Of a DNA stretch of 64,000 nucleotides, positions 16,418 to 25,268 are shown in pieces; position 1 is the stretch's first letter; each line of letters opens with the position of its first letter. The position numbers and the translations under genes are program-made. Source of the stretch: Sandaracinaceae bacterium (GTDB lineage Bacteria > Myxococcota_A > Polyangia > Polyangiales > Houyiibacteriaceae); contig JADJJE010000051.1 of the NCBI GenBank assembly GCA_016706685.1, positions 206,877 through 270,876 of the forward strand, in the 5' to 3' direction. The notes under the pieces are model-generated. The model had not been told where the DNA came from and did no database searches. It saw only the letters and a list, made by a program, of their open reading frames with translations.

Positions 16418-16684
16418 ACGAGCTAGTTAGCTCGTCAGGCCCGTTCGCAGTGAGAGCCCGAATCTACTTGAACAGTTCATATTGCTCGCCTCCCCGGCTA
16501 TAGCCGGCGTCCCGGGGTCTCTGGCGGTCCGAAGAGCACCAGACCTCAGAAGGGACGTTTCTGAAGTGGGGGCAACCGCCCCGTGGTTCGCTGTCCCGAT
16601 TCCTCGAAAGGATTCACACCGTCGTGGGGCACGAGGCCCAATCGGTTCAGGGGGATTTGGAGCGTACGGGGACGTAGTGCTCAC
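16418..16684 (-). ncRNA. Candidate structured RNA of unknown class
   Basis: This ORF-poor stretch is dense in base pairing. On the minus strand the order is: hairpin TCCT/AGGA with CGAA-type loop (about 16601-16612), a compound stem closing with GGGAC/GTCCC (16553-16597) around GGGGC/GCCCC, a long stem in which GCUC, GCC and CCCCGG pair with CCGGGG, GGC and GAGC (16484-16537) around a GGCTATAGCC palindrome, and a final 8-bp hairpin at 16418-16435. A promoter-like pair lies just upstream (16691-16719). I compared it by eye with 6S, tmRNA, RNase P and SRP RNA and none fits. The strand assignment rests on the promoter only. Confidence 0.4.
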
Positions 16685-16690
16685 CTCCCC

Positions 16691-16719
16691 ACCCTACGGA
16701 CCGGGATCGCGGGTGTAAA
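16691..16719 (-). promoter_or_regulatory. Promoter-like -35/-10 for candidate RNA
   Basis: On the minus strand TTTACA (16719-16714) and TAGGGT (16696-16691) are separated by exactly 17 bases, a good sigma-70 arrangement in an otherwise GC-rich genome. Transcription would begin near 16684 and enter the structured region. No coding sequence follows on that strand, which supports a stand-alone RNA gene. Confidence 0.4.
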
Positions 16720-16784
16720 GCCCTGGAATCACTCGGGCTGCATTTCCGCTGAACGACAAGACGGAATGTGCAACAAAGCTGGGG

Positions 16785-17012
16785 ATGTCCGACACCGTGA
16801 GCACGCTCCGCGCGGCCCAGCGCGCCTTCGACGCGGGCGACTTTCGTGAGGTGCGACGGATCGCCCAGCCCCTCGCCCAGCACCCCGACGCGGACACCGC
16901 GCGCGAGGCGCTCTCGCTCCTGGGCAAGATCTCCCCGGACCCAGCGCAGTACGCCGTGCTCGGGCTCTCGCTGCTGTTCTTCGTGATCGCCACCCTCTGG
17001 TACGCCCCCTGA
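16785..17012 (+). CDS. Small tail-anchored membrane protein
   Basis: A 75-residue protein. The first ~50 residues form a helix pair resembling one TPR repeat (RAAQRAFDAGDFREVRRIAQPL). The last ~20 residues are a single membrane helix ending LWYAP. The stop overlaps the ATG of the following lipoprotein gene (ATGA), so the two are translationally coupled and probably function together at the inner membrane. No family was recognised. Confidence 0.75.
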   Translation: MSDTVSTLRAAQRAFDAGDFREVRRIAQPLAQHPDADTAREALSLLGKISPDPAQYAVLGLSLLFFVIATLWYAP

Positions 17013-17659
17013 TGACCCACCTTCGCAGCTCCCTTCCGGCTCGCCTCGCGCGCCCCGGCCGCCTCGTGCTCTCCCTCCTGCTGGTGGCTGCCGCGCTGGC
17101 GGGCTGCAAGGGCGGCGCGGGGGCCGAGGAACCCATCGCCGCCCGCCACCAGCCCGCGCGCCTCATGCCGCTGGCCGAAGGCAACGTCTGGACATACGAC
17201 GCCTACGACCAAGACGGCCACGGCCCCACCATCGCCGGCATCCAGGTCACCGCCGTGAGCGACACCGAGTTCGTGGTGTCGTCGCTGTTCGCCCAGAACT
17301 CGCGCGAGACCTACCAGATTCGCCCCGAGGGCATCTACCTGCCCGACTCCGGCGCGTGGCTGCTGCGCGCCCCCGTCACGGTCGGCCAGCGCTGGCCCAC
17401 CCGCAACGAGCGCCAGGCCGAGGTGGTGAACACCAACCTCCGCATCGAGACCCCGCGCGGCACCTTCGAGGGCTGCGTGCAGGTCAACGAAGACGGCGGC
17501 GAGATGGAGATCCACGTGGAGACGGTCTACTGCACGGACATCGGCGCGGTGGCGATGGCGTCCAGCATGACGTCGGACATGACGGGGATGACCGTCACGC
17601 AGCGTGCGGAGCTGCGGGAGTACGTGGTGGGGGCGGCGGAGGAAGAGGGCGAGGACTGA
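17012..17659 (+). CDS. Lipoprotein of unknown function
   Basis: A 215-residue product with a basic N-terminus, hydrophobic core and lipobox ALAGC (Cys31). The mature part has the phrase LMPLAEGNVWTYDAYD and alternating strands, resembling the beta-rich hypothetical lipoproteins with a WxYD motif seen in many Myxococcota. The acidic C-terminus (AEEEGED) is odd. It is coupled to the small membrane protein upstream and converges on the helicase gene, with 82 bp between that hold no recognisable signal. Confidence 0.75.
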   Translation: MTHLRSSLPARLARPGRLVLSLLLVAAALAGCKGGAGAEEPIAARHQPARLMPLAEGNVWTYDAYDQDGHGPTIAGIQVTAVSDTEFVVSSLFAQNSRETYQIRPEGIYLPDSGAWLLRAPVTVGQRWPTRNERQAEVVNTNLRIETPRGTFEGCVQVNEDGGEMEIHVETVYCTDIGAVAMASSMTSDMTGMTVTQRAELREYVVGAAEEEGED

Positions 17660-17741
17660 GCGTCCGGATGGCAGGCGGCTTGAAAGAAACACCCCCCCAA
17701 CCACCACCCAGACCCACCGGGCCATGCCCACGACTGCGGAG

Positions 17742-20700
17742 TCACGCGACCGCAGCTGCGAACTGCGTGAAGAGGTCGCCGGGTAGCGAGTGGGCGAGGC
17801 GCCAGGTGATGGCCATGGGCTGCTCGCCGCGGTGATCCACGTAGGTCGCGGGGCCCAGGAACCAGAAGGCGCGGTCGTTGGCGTGGAGGCGAGCGAAGAG
17901 CAGCATGCTGTGGCCGTCTCGGACGTGCGTCTGGTAGCGGCGGCCGGTCTCGCCGTCAGCCCGGACGACGCCTTGGCTCTCCCAGTGGATGAGATCGCGC
18001 GAGATGGCGTAGTCGCGATAGCGGGTGGTGGGGGAGAAGCCGGCGCCGGTCTTGTCGAGGGTGAAGGCCAACAAGTCGGCACGCTGCTCTGGCAGGTGAC
18101 GCACGCCCGTCTGCCACGCGGCGACCTTGGCGCTGTCACCCACCCCAAAGGCCGCGAGGATCTCGATGCGGGTGTAGCGGGCGTGAACGACGAGCGGGAC
18201 GTCGGGATGTGTGTCGAGGGGCGCCTGCACGTGATCCACCTGCTCAGACAGCAGCGCCATCAGCTCTGCTGTCTCAGTGAGCACCTGCGGGTGCTCGAAG
18301 AGCGTGGGCCAGGCTTCGCTCGAGGGTTGGTCCTTCTGAAACACCTGGTCACCCAGCTGCGCCGCCAGCATGCGAGCGTATCGCCGGTCACGCCCGTTGA
18401 GCTTGCTCCATGCCGGGCAGCGCTTGGCCGTCAGCAGCCGCGTGTATGCCTCGATGCGCGCTGTGTCGTCGACGTGAAGCAGGCGCCCCACGGCGCGGCG
18501 CAGCGGTACTTCGTGTGGACCGCTGGGCAGGACAGCCAGCCCCGCGTCGGCGCACAGGTCACTCCAGCTCTTTGCACCCGAGTAGACGTCGTCGAGGTCG
18601 AGACCGGTCTCGCGGAGGTAGTCCAACAGGGCAGGCCGCGTCTGCTGTGCGAGGGCGCGCAGCTCCCTCACCTTGTCGGCCCAATTCGACGGGACCGCAC
18701 GACGCAGGCTCTCTAGGACCACGTCGCGCGACACCCGGTCGAGCTGCATGTGGCAACCCGCAGGCAGGTACGGAAAGCCCTGCGCCACCTGGGTCTCGAG
18801 CTCCCGTCGAGTGCCACCGAGCAGCGCGCGCAGCTTGAGATCGAAGCGGAACTCCGCGCGGTGGATGCCCACGAAGTCGAGCACGGTGCACACCGCCTTG
18901 TTGCGTGAGCGACGCAGGCCGCGCCCGAGCTGCTGCAGAAACAGCGTCGCGCTCTCGGTGGGGCGCAACAGCAAGAGCGTGTCCACGTCCGGCAGGTCCA
19001 CGCCCTCGTTGAATAGGTCCACGGAGAACACCACTCGGACGGAACCCTCGCGCAGTGCTTCGAGCGCATCCTCACGCGCCTGGGCCGTGCTCTCGCCCCA
19101 CACCGCCCGACTCTCGATGCCGTGCTCGCTGAAGAAGCGCGCCATGTAGCGCGCGTGGTCCACGCTGACGCAGAAGCCGAGCGCCCGGAACGAGGACGCA
19201 TCGTCGAGGTGTTCGTGCAAGCTCTGCAGCACGTGCCGCGCCCACACGTCGTTGCCCGTCATCACGTTCCCGAGGCTCTCGACGTCGTAGCCATGACCGC
19301 GACGCCAGGGGACCTTGCGGAGGTCCAGGCCGTCGTGGACACCGTAGTACACGAAGGGCGCCAGGCGATGCTGGTCGATGGCATCCCAGAGCCGCAGCTC
19401 GGCCGTGATGCGCCCTCCGAAGTGGCTCAGCACGTCGAGCTGATCGCTGCGCTCCGGGGTGGCGGTGAGCGCCAGCAGCTCACGTGGCGCGAGGTGCGCG
19501 AGCAGGCCTTGATACGACTTGGCCGCCGCGTGGTGGAACTCGTCGATGACCACCACGTCGAAGTGGTCGCGCGCCAGGCTGGCGTAGCCGCTCGCGTGCA
19601 AGCTCTGGATGGATGCGAAGACGTGCTCGAAGTCTTCGGGCCGCTGACCATCGACCCACAGCTCCCCGAAGCTGGCCTTGCGGAGCGCGTGTCGAAACGT
19701 GGCCAGCGACTGCTCGAGGATCTCCTTGCGGTGCGCGACGAAGAGCAGGCGTGCGCGCGGCAGGTGCTCGCGCAGGCGCGCGTAATCGACGGCCGCCATG
19801 ACCGTCTTTCCCGTGCCCGTCGCGGAGACGATCAGGTTGCGGTGCTGACCGCGCGCCCGCGCGACGCTCAGCTGCTCCAGCATGCGCTCCTGGAAGGGCT
19901 CGGGGCGCAGCTCCACGGGGCTCAGGTAGATCTTGGGGCCCGACTGCTGCGCCGCACGCGCGTGCTCACGGAACTGCGCGTCGTCGAGCGGCACGAAGTC
20001 TCCGGCGTGCCAGTACGAGTCGAACACGGCGCTGACCTTCTCCACCACGGCCGCGTTTCGCGCCCCCGAAGCCCGCACGTTCCACTCGAGGCCGGTCACC
20101 TGCGCCGAATGTGTGAGGTTCGAGGAGCCGATGAAGGCCGTCGAGTACCCCGAGTCGCGATGAAACAGCCATGCCTTGGCGTGCAGGCGCGTCCCGCTCG
20201 TGTCGTACGAGACCCGCACGTCTGCCCCGATGTCGCGCAGCATCGTGAGCGCGGATAGCTCGGTGGACTGGGTGTAGGTGGTGGTCAGCACGCGCAGCGT
20301 TCCTGGCTGCGCTCCACAGTGCTTTCGTAGGGCGGCCTCGAACGGCATGAGACCGCTCCGTCGGATGAACGCCATCACTAGGTCGATGCGGTCCGCCGAG
20401 TCGATCTCACTGAGCACCTGCTGGCCCACGCGCGGCTCGCCGGGCGCGTTGGTCAACAGGGTGGTGTCGAGCAATGGGGTGAGCGGTGAGGCGATGTCCT
20501 CGAGCGAGCCATCGGGTCGGAGCTGCTGGATGGCGCGCAGCAGCTCGCCCGGTTGCACAGGGCGTGGGTCGTCCTGCGGCTTGCGGGGACGGTGGTCGCG
20601 CAGCGTGTCCAGCAGCGCTCGCGCCACCTTGACGCTCACCGCGACGCGTTCCTTGGCGGGCACGGAATAGAGCTCGCGCTCCACCACCCGGGCCAGGTGC

Positions 20701-20837
20701 AGGGCGATGCGGTCGGCAATCTCCTCACTCTCGGGGGACTGACGCTGCGCGTGGAGCGCAGGGTCGAGCGCGCTCAGCTCCTGCTCCAAGTCTTCGGTGA
20801 TGAGGACTTCGTAGAGACCCCTGCGACGCTCGGACAT
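17742..20837 (-). CDS. PLD-nuclease / SF2 helicase / DUF3427 protein
   Basis: A 1031-residue multidomain protein. Residues ~130-275 are a phospholipase D-type nuclease domain with H219-x-K221 and GSSNLT. Residues ~310-640 are a superfamily 2 helicase with Walker A ATGTGKT (339-345), DEFH (432-435), TATPE (458-462) and a QLGRGLRR motif VI. The C-terminal ~330 residues match the DUF3427 region (LVVHARYTRIEILAAFG, TRYRDYAISRDLIHWESQ). This architecture is widespread, patchily distributed and often found with defence genes. It probably acts on nucleic acid, unwinding and possibly cutting. The start is ATG 20837. The gene stands alone between lipoprotein genes. Confidence 0.87.
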   Translation of the reverse strand: MSERRRGLYEVLITEDLEQELSALDPALHAQRQSPESEEIADRIALHLARVVERELYSVPAKERVAVSVKVARALLDTLRDHRPRKPQDDPRPVQPGELLRAIQQLRPDGSLEDIASPLTPLLDTTLLTNAPGEPRVGQQVLSEIDSADRIDLVMAFIRRSGLMPFEAALRKHCGAQPGTLRVLTTTYTQSTELSALTMLRDIGADVRVSYDTSGTRLHAKAWLFHRDSGYSTAFIGSSNLTHSAQVTGLEWNVRASGARNAAVVEKVSAVFDSYWHAGDFVPLDDAQFREHARAAQQSGPKIYLSPVELRPEPFQERMLEQLSVARARGQHRNLIVSATGTGKTVMAAVDYARLREHLPRARLLFVAHRKEILEQSLATFRHALRKASFGELWVDGQRPEDFEHVFASIQSLHASGYASLARDHFDVVVIDEFHHAAAKSYQGLLAHLAPRELLALTATPERSDQLDVLSHFGGRITAELRLWDAIDQHRLAPFVYYGVHDGLDLRKVPWRRGHGYDVESLGNVMTGNDVWARHVLQSLHEHLDDASSFRALGFCVSVDHARYMARFFSEHGIESRAVWGESTAQAREDALEALREGSVRVVFSVDLFNEGVDLPDVDTLLLLRPTESATLFLQQLGRGLRRSRNKAVCTVLDFVGIHRAEFRFDLKLRALLGGTRRELETQVAQGFPYLPAGCHMQLDRVSRDVVLESLRRAVPSNWADKVRELRALAQQTRPALLDYLRETGLDLDDVYSGAKSWSDLCADAGLAVLPSGPHEVPLRRAVGRLLHVDDTARIEAYTRLLTAKRCPAWSKLNGRDRRYARMLAAQLGDQVFQKDQPSSEAWPTLFEHPQVLTETAELMALLSEQVDHVQAPLDTHPDVPLVVHARYTRIEILAAFGVGDSAKVAAWQTGVRHLPEQRADLLAFTLDKTGAGFSPTTRYRDYAISRDLIHWESQGVVRADGETGRRYQTHVRDGHSMLLFARLHANDRAFWFLGPATYVDHRGEQPMAITWRLAHSLPGDLFTQFAAAVA

Positions 20838-20890
20838 GCCTCGAGCGTACAGGACACGGCGCTCCGAGAGGAACGCCACGCGAGCCCGCC

Positions 20891-21418
20891 TCAGCGCACG
20901 ATCACGTCCCCCTGCAGCGCCGCGCCGCGCCACGGCGAGAACGTCCACCGCACGCGCGCAGGGAACGTCGGGCAGCGCGTCACCACGTACGTCACGTTGC
21001 CGCCCGCAGGCAGGGTGGCGCGGCGCGGGCTGGGGTAGACCTCGGGGCCGAGGGCTGTGAGGGGCTGGACGTCGATGTCCACCTGGAAGGGGTTGGTGGC
21101 GATGCCGATGACGCCGCCGGTGAGGTAGTCCACGGTCACGCTGCGGCTCGTGGTGTTGAGGAGCACGCCCACGATGCGCACCGCGTTGCCCGTGCGCTCC
21201 ACGGTGGCGGTGAAGGTCACGCCGGGGATGGGCCAGGGGACCACAGCGTCGTCCGCCACGTCGCCGAAGGTGGTGCCCGGCGTGGAGGTGATGTCGTAGG
21301 CCTCGGTGCAGGCGTCGGACGGTCCGGTGACCGTGGCGCTGCTCTCGCCGGGGGCGCTGGGCGACGCAGCGGGCGAGCCACAACCAGCAATCAGGAGGGT
21401 GAGCAGGACCACGCGCAT
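20891..21418 (-). CDS. Small beta-rich lipoprotein
   Basis: A 175-residue product. The ATG at 21418 gives a compact signal peptide with lipobox LIAGC (Cys13). A longer ORF upstream would place the lipobox too far from the N-terminus. The mature part is Thr/Val-rich with alternating strands (VTFTATVERTGNAVRIVGVLLNTT split by turns), consistent with an immunoglobulin-like domain. Function unknown. It lies upstream of the helicase gene, 53 bp apart, on the same strand. Confidence 0.72.
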   Translation of the reverse strand: MRVVLLTLLIAGCGSPAASPSAPGESSATVTGPSDACTEAYDITSTPGTTFGDVADDAVVPWPIPGVTFTATVERTGNAVRIVGVLLNTTSRSVTVDYLTGGVIGIATNPFQVDIDVQPLTALGPEVYPSPRRATLPAGGNVTYVVTRCPTFPARVRWTFSPWRGAALQGDVIVR

Positions 21419-21469
21419 GGGGAACAGGCTAGCGCGCGACCGGGACCTCGTCTGCAAGTCTGTGGGCAC

Positions 21470-22021
21470 TCACGGCGCTGCCACAGAGCTCGCAGGCAAG
21501 CAGGCCGACCGGAAGACGCGGCCCTCGGCGTCGCGCATCCACGTCTCCCACCCCGTCGGGCGAGCTCGGCAGCCGTACTCGTCCTCGTACGGGACACAGT
21601 CCCCTTCGGTCCAGGGCTCGGGGCCATCCACGCCCGCGTCGCTCACCGGGCCCGCGTCCGACTGGGCCACGCCGCCATCCAGGTCACCTCCGCACGCGCG
21701 TGCGGTGCAGCTGACGCCGCCGTTGCTGCACACGCACCAGTTGCAGCCGTCGTAGGTGGCGTAATAGGGCTGGGCGTCCACCACGCCGCAGGCTGTGCCG
21801 ATGAAGCGAGCGTCGCAGGCGGAGTAGACCTCGACGCCGTCCACGTTGGTGAACCACCCGAGGGTCTGCGGTGGCCCTTGGTCGGGTGGGCCTTGATCGC
21901 CCCGGTCGTAGTCGTTTTCGGAGGGGTACACGCAGCAGCCCGAGACGCCCAACAGGCACAGCAGCCCCAGGAGCCTACCTCCTTGCCGCAGCAGCCAGCC
22001 GGTGCGTCCTCCGCTCAGCAT
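21470..22021 (-). CDS. Cys-rich lipoprotein
   Basis: A 183-residue product with a signal peptide ending in GVSGCC (lipobox Cys), then a Asp/Gly/Pro linker (RGDQGPPDQGPP). The mature domain holds about ten cysteines, including CNWCVCSNGGVSC, suggesting a small disulfide-rich extracellular module. It is upstream of the previous lipoprotein with 51 bp between. No family was recognised. Confidence 0.75.
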   Translation of the reverse strand: MLSGGRTGWLLRQGGRLLGLLCLLGVSGCCVYPSENDYDRGDQGPPDQGPPQTLGWFTNVDGVEVYSACDARFIGTACGVVDAQPYYATYDGCNWCVCSNGGVSCTARACGGDLDGGVAQSDAGPVSDAGVDGPEPWTEGDCVPYEDEYGCRARPTGWETWMRDAEGRVFRSACLPASSVAAP

Positions 22022-22252
22022 CTAGCGAATGTAGCGGACGTCACCGGGGATCACACTCACCTCCCGCTCCCCGCCCAAACTCAACCATGCATCGAATTTG
22101 TTGCATTGACGCACAGGGTGGGGAAGTGTAAGGCTTACCCCTGCGGGTGTACCCATCCGCGCTCCCCACGCTGGAGGATGGAATGTCGCTCGACTTGGCT
22201 GACGTGCTTTACCCCTCCTTCTAGTTATACGATAGTCTATCGTAGTGTTCTC
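22022..22252. other. Intergenic region upstream of acylase
   Basis: This divergent intergenic region separates the lipoprotein gene on the minus strand from the acylase gene on the plus strand. The only strong signal is the palindrome at 22228-22244, listed separately. A weak TTGACG box near 22108 followed by TAAGGC is not convincing as a promoter. Confidence 0.4.
22228..22244. promoter_or_regulatory. Perfect 17-bp palindrome before acylase start
   Basis: TACGATAG-T-CTATCGTA is a perfect inverted repeat with a one-base centre, ending 8 bases before the ATG of the acylase gene, so it covers the ribosome-binding region. It is AT-rich against a GC-rich background. Size and symmetry fit a TetR- or GntR-type operator. 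A TetR gene lies 3 kb downstream, but the palindrome near that gene cluster (26955-26986) has a different sequence, so the cognate regulator is open. Confidence 0.6.
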
Positions 22253-24709
22253 ATGCGTACTCAAGAGTCCTCCCTCCGAATCCGATCGCTGGCCTTCAGC
22301 GGTCTCTCTCTGTGCCTCGCCCTGGGCCTCGCCTCATGCAGTGACAGCTCTCCCGCGCGCTACGAGGTCGAGGTCATCCGCACCGCCTACGGCGTGCCGC
22401 ACATCATCGCCGACGACTGGGGCTCCGCGGGCTACGGCCTGGGCTATGCCTATGCGCAGGACAACTTCTGCGTGGTCATGCGTGAGATCGTGGCGTCCAA
22501 CGGCGAGAGCGCGCGCTACTTCCTGCCGGGCGAGGGCGGCAACCTGAAGCAGGACTTCATCTGGCGGTACTACAACGCCGACGACCGGACCCAGCGCGAG
22601 TTCGTTCGGGAGCTGCCAGGCTACGCGCGGCAGACCCTCGACGGCTACGTGGAGGGCATCAACCGCCACTTCCGCGAGGTGGGCGTGGACGGCCTCGCGG
22701 AAGGCCCCGAGGGCTGCCGGGGCGCAGTGTGGGCGCGCGAGATCACGCTGCTGGACCTCGCCAAGATGTACCGCAAGCTCACGTTCCGAGCCGGCACCGA
22801 GGCGCTGGCGGGCGTGATGATCGACGCCGACGCCCCCATGGCGTCCACCGCCGCGCTCGACCCCGCCCTGCGCGAGCCGCTCAGCGCGCCCTTGGACGTG
22901 CGCCCAGAAGCCTATGCGCGCCTCGGGCTGACCGACCCGTCCGAGATGGGCAGCAACGCCGTCGCCTATGGCGCGGACGTGACGGACAACGGCCGCGGCC
23001 TGCTGCTGGGCAACCCGCACTTCCCGTGGTCCGGCATCGAGCGCTGGTACCAGAGCCACATCACCATCCGCGGCGAGTACGACGTGGCCGGCGCCAGCCT
23101 GCATGGCGTGCCCGTGATCAACATCGGCTTCAACGGTCACGTGGCGTGGTCGCACACGGTGTCCGCCACGCGGCGCTTCGTGTTCTACGAGCTCACGCTC
23201 GACCCGAACGACCCGCTTCGCTACGTGGTGGACGGCGAGTCGCGCGAGATCGAGCAGATCCCCGTCACCGCCGAGGCCCTCCTGCCCGATGGCAGCGTCG
23301 AGACGCGCTCGGAGACCATCTACATGACGGAGTACGGCCCTGTGATCAACGGCGGGTCGCTCAGCGCGCTGGCGGGGGGCTGGCCCATCAGCCTCACGGG
23401 CACGATCCTGGCCGTGACGGACATCAACCTCGAGAACACGGGCTTGGTGGAGGCGTGGGTGGAGATGGGGCGTGCCCGCAACATGGACGAGTTCGAGGAC
23501 GCGCTCCGTGCGGTGACCATCCCGTGGGTGAACACCGTGGCCGCCGACCGCGATGGTCAGGCCTATTTCGGCGACGCCACGCGGACACCCGGCGTGACGG
23601 CCGAGCTGCGGGAGCGCTGCGCCAGCCGCAACTTCGGGAACATCCTCTACAGCGCCGCCGCCATCATGGCCCTCGATGGCTCACGCGCGGAGTGCGAGCT
23701 GATCACGGTGGACAGGGCCGCAGAGGGCGTGCTGCCCTACGACCAGCTGCCCACGCTGCGCACCACCGAGTATGCGGCGAACGCCAACGACACCTACTGG
23801 ATCGCGAACCCACGGCAGCCCTTCGAGGGCTTCACGCCTGCCCTCGGGCCCACCGACTACGAGCAGCGCGTGCGCACGCGCCAGATGTTCCTCGAGGCTG
23901 ACGCGCGCATCAACGGCACCGACGGCCGCGGTCCGGGTGGCATCAACATCGAGCAGCTGAAAGACATGATGTTCGACAGCGGGAGCTACGCGGCCACGCT
24001 CACCCTCGGCGGGTTCACCACGGCCTGCGAGGGCGTGGCCGACTGGAACGCGTATGGCGCCAACACGGCGCAGTACGCCGAGGCCTGCGCCCTGCTGGGC
24101 AGCTGGGACGGCCGGTTTCGGGGCGAGAGCGTGGGCGGCCACATCTTCTACGAGTCGTTCGTGCGGTTCGCGGACGACTTCGGCATCACGGGCGTCATCG
24201 GCGCGGGCGTATCGGATGACTACTGGCTCGTGCCGTTCGACGCGAACGACCCCGTCCACACGCCGCGCGACCTCGACCTCGCCAACCCCGTGCTCATCGA
24301 GGCGCTGCGCACTGCGCTGGCGGCGGGCGTGGACCGCTTGGTCACGGCCAGCCTGCCCATGAACGCGCCCTGGGAGGACCTTCAGTTCCGAATCGTGGGC
24401 GACGAGCGCATCCCCATCCACGGGATGGACGGCAAGCTCGGCTTCTCGGCGATGGGGTCCACGCTCGTGGACGGGGTGGGCTACATCCCGACTGGCGGAA
24501 ACAGCTACATGCAGGTGGTGACGTGGGACGACAGCGAGTGCCCAGAGGCCTATGCGCTGCTGTCCTACTCGCAGAGCAGCGACCCGGCTTCGCCGTTCTA
24601 CGCGGACCAGACGCGCGCCTACAGCGAGGGCACGTGGCCGGAGTTCCCGTTCTGCGACGCCGAGGTGCGCGCGGCGCAGGTCACCCGCGAGGTGCTGGTC
24701 GGGCCTTGA
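22253..24709 (+). CDS. Penicillin/acyl-homoserine lactone acylase family lipoprotein
   Basis: An 818-residue Ntn-hydrolase of the S45 family, made as a precursor and self-cleaved. The signal peptide ends with lipobox LASC (Cys29), so the enzyme is probably lipid-anchored. The alpha subunit starts with the typical RTAYGVPHIIADD. The predicted nucleophile is Ser234, which follows Gly233 in EMGSNAVAYG, where the beta chain would begin. GNPHFPW then supplies the usual histidine block. Members hydrolyse acyl amides such as penicillins, AHL signals or lipopeptides; the substrate cannot be told from sequence. The start ATG 22253 lies just after the palindrome. Confidence 0.88.
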   Translation: MRTQESSLRIRSLAFSGLSLCLALGLASCSDSSPARYEVEVIRTAYGVPHIIADDWGSAGYGLGYAYAQDNFCVVMREIVASNGESARYFLPGEGGNLKQDFIWRYYNADDRTQREFVRELPGYARQTLDGYVEGINRHFREVGVDGLAEGPEGCRGAVWAREITLLDLAKMYRKLTFRAGTEALAGVMIDADAPMASTAALDPALREPLSAPLDVRPEAYARLGLTDPSEMGSNAVAYGADVTDNGRGLLLGNPHFPWSGIERWYQSHITIRGEYDVAGASLHGVPVINIGFNGHVAWSHTVSATRRFVFYELTLDPNDPLRYVVDGESREIEQIPVTAEALLPDGSVETRSETIYMTEYGPVINGGSLSALAGGWPISLTGTILAVTDINLENTGLVEAWVEMGRARNMDEFEDALRAVTIPWVNTVAADRDGQAYFGDATRTPGVTAELRERCASRNFGNILYSAAAIMALDGSRAECELITVDRAAEGVLPYDQLPTLRTTEYAANANDTYWIANPRQPFEGFTPALGPTDYEQRVRTRQMFLEADARINGTDGRGPGGINIEQLKDMMFDSGSYAATLTLGGFTTACEGVADWNAYGANTAQYAEACALLGSWDGRFRGESVGGHIFYESFVRFADDFGITGVIGAGVSDDYWLVPFDANDPVHTPRDLDLANPVLIEALRTALAAGVDRLVTASLPMNAPWEDLQFRIVGDERIPIHGMDGKLGFSAMGSTLVDGVGYIPTGGNSYMQVVTWDDSECPEAYALLSYSQSSDPASPFYADQTRAYSEGTWPEFPFCDAEVRAAQVTREVLVGP

Positions 24710-24730
24710 GAGATTGAACCCACGCCCACC

Positions 24731-24797
24731 GATTGACGCGTTCCGGAGGGGTGTGTTAGCTGCCGAGCGCCGTTCAACCCGTACAAGGAGTTTCGTC
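24731..24797 (+). promoter_or_regulatory. Short leader with RBS before lipoprotein gene
   Basis: The gap after the acylase gene contains TTGACG, with a weak TGTTAG-like -10 about 15-17 bases on, and a clear AAGGAG seven bases before the GTG start at 24798. The RBS decides this start. The promoter is tentative. Confidence 0.35.
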
Positions 24798-25268
24798 GTG
24801 AAGTTCTCGAGTCTCGCCTTCGTGTTTGCGTGTGCTCTCAGCGCCTCGTTCGTTGCGGGCTGCGACGAAGAGGCGGCTTGCGACCCCGGATTCGAGCGTG
24901 AAGCGGGCGCATGCGTCGACGTGCGCCTCCGGTTCGTGGGGGATTGGACGGTATCGGACACCTGCAACGCGAGCGGCACGGACATGTACAACGTCCAGAT
25001 CGCGCTCGACCCCGCGGTGCCGGACGGGCTGCTCATCTCGGGCTTCTGGAATGCCTTCCTCGCTCCAGTGAGTGCGACTCTGAGCGGCGACGCGATCACC
25101 ATCGACCGTCAGGAACCCGACGCTGACAGCTACTTCGTCCAAGGGAGCGCCGTCGAGGCCACGCCCGGCACCCTGGGGGCCAATTACAGAATCACGGGCG
25201 AGGACGACCCGACCGCCATCCTCACGGACATCTGCCAGTCGACGTGGACCAAGCAAGAGGGCATCTGA
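24798..25268 (+). CDS. Small lipoprotein
   Basis: A 156-residue product starting at GTG 24798, which follows AAGGAG. Signal peptide and lipobox VAGC (Cys22) are clear. The mature part contains LRFVGDWTVSDTC and further strands resembling the lipocalin-like hypothetical lipoproteins that occur in many Bacteroidetes and Myxococcota. It converges on the TetR gene: the two stop codons abut. Function unknown. Confidence 0.75.
   Translation: MKFSSLAFVFACALSASFVAGCDEEAACDPGFEREAGACVDVRLRFVGDWTVSDTCNASGTDMYNVQIALDPAVPDGLLISGFWNAFLAPVSATLSGDAITIDRQEPDADSYFVQGSAVEATPGTLGANYRITGEDDPTAILTDICQSTWTKQEGI

Noticed and set aside
15976..16503. Open frames with runs of DVDVDV/EHEHEH residues on both strands
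   Set aside because: They are translations of the hexanucleotide inverted repeats of element B, have no ribosome-binding site and appear equally on both strands.
16418..16684. An 85-residue minus-strand frame in the structured region
   Set aside because: It coincides with dense RNA-like pairing, has no signal or domain and no clear RBS; a structured RNA explains the region better.
16418..16684. 6S RNA identity for the structured region
   Set aside because: The two large side-by-side stems do not fit the single long hairpin with central bubble of 6S RNA, and the closing stem is weak.
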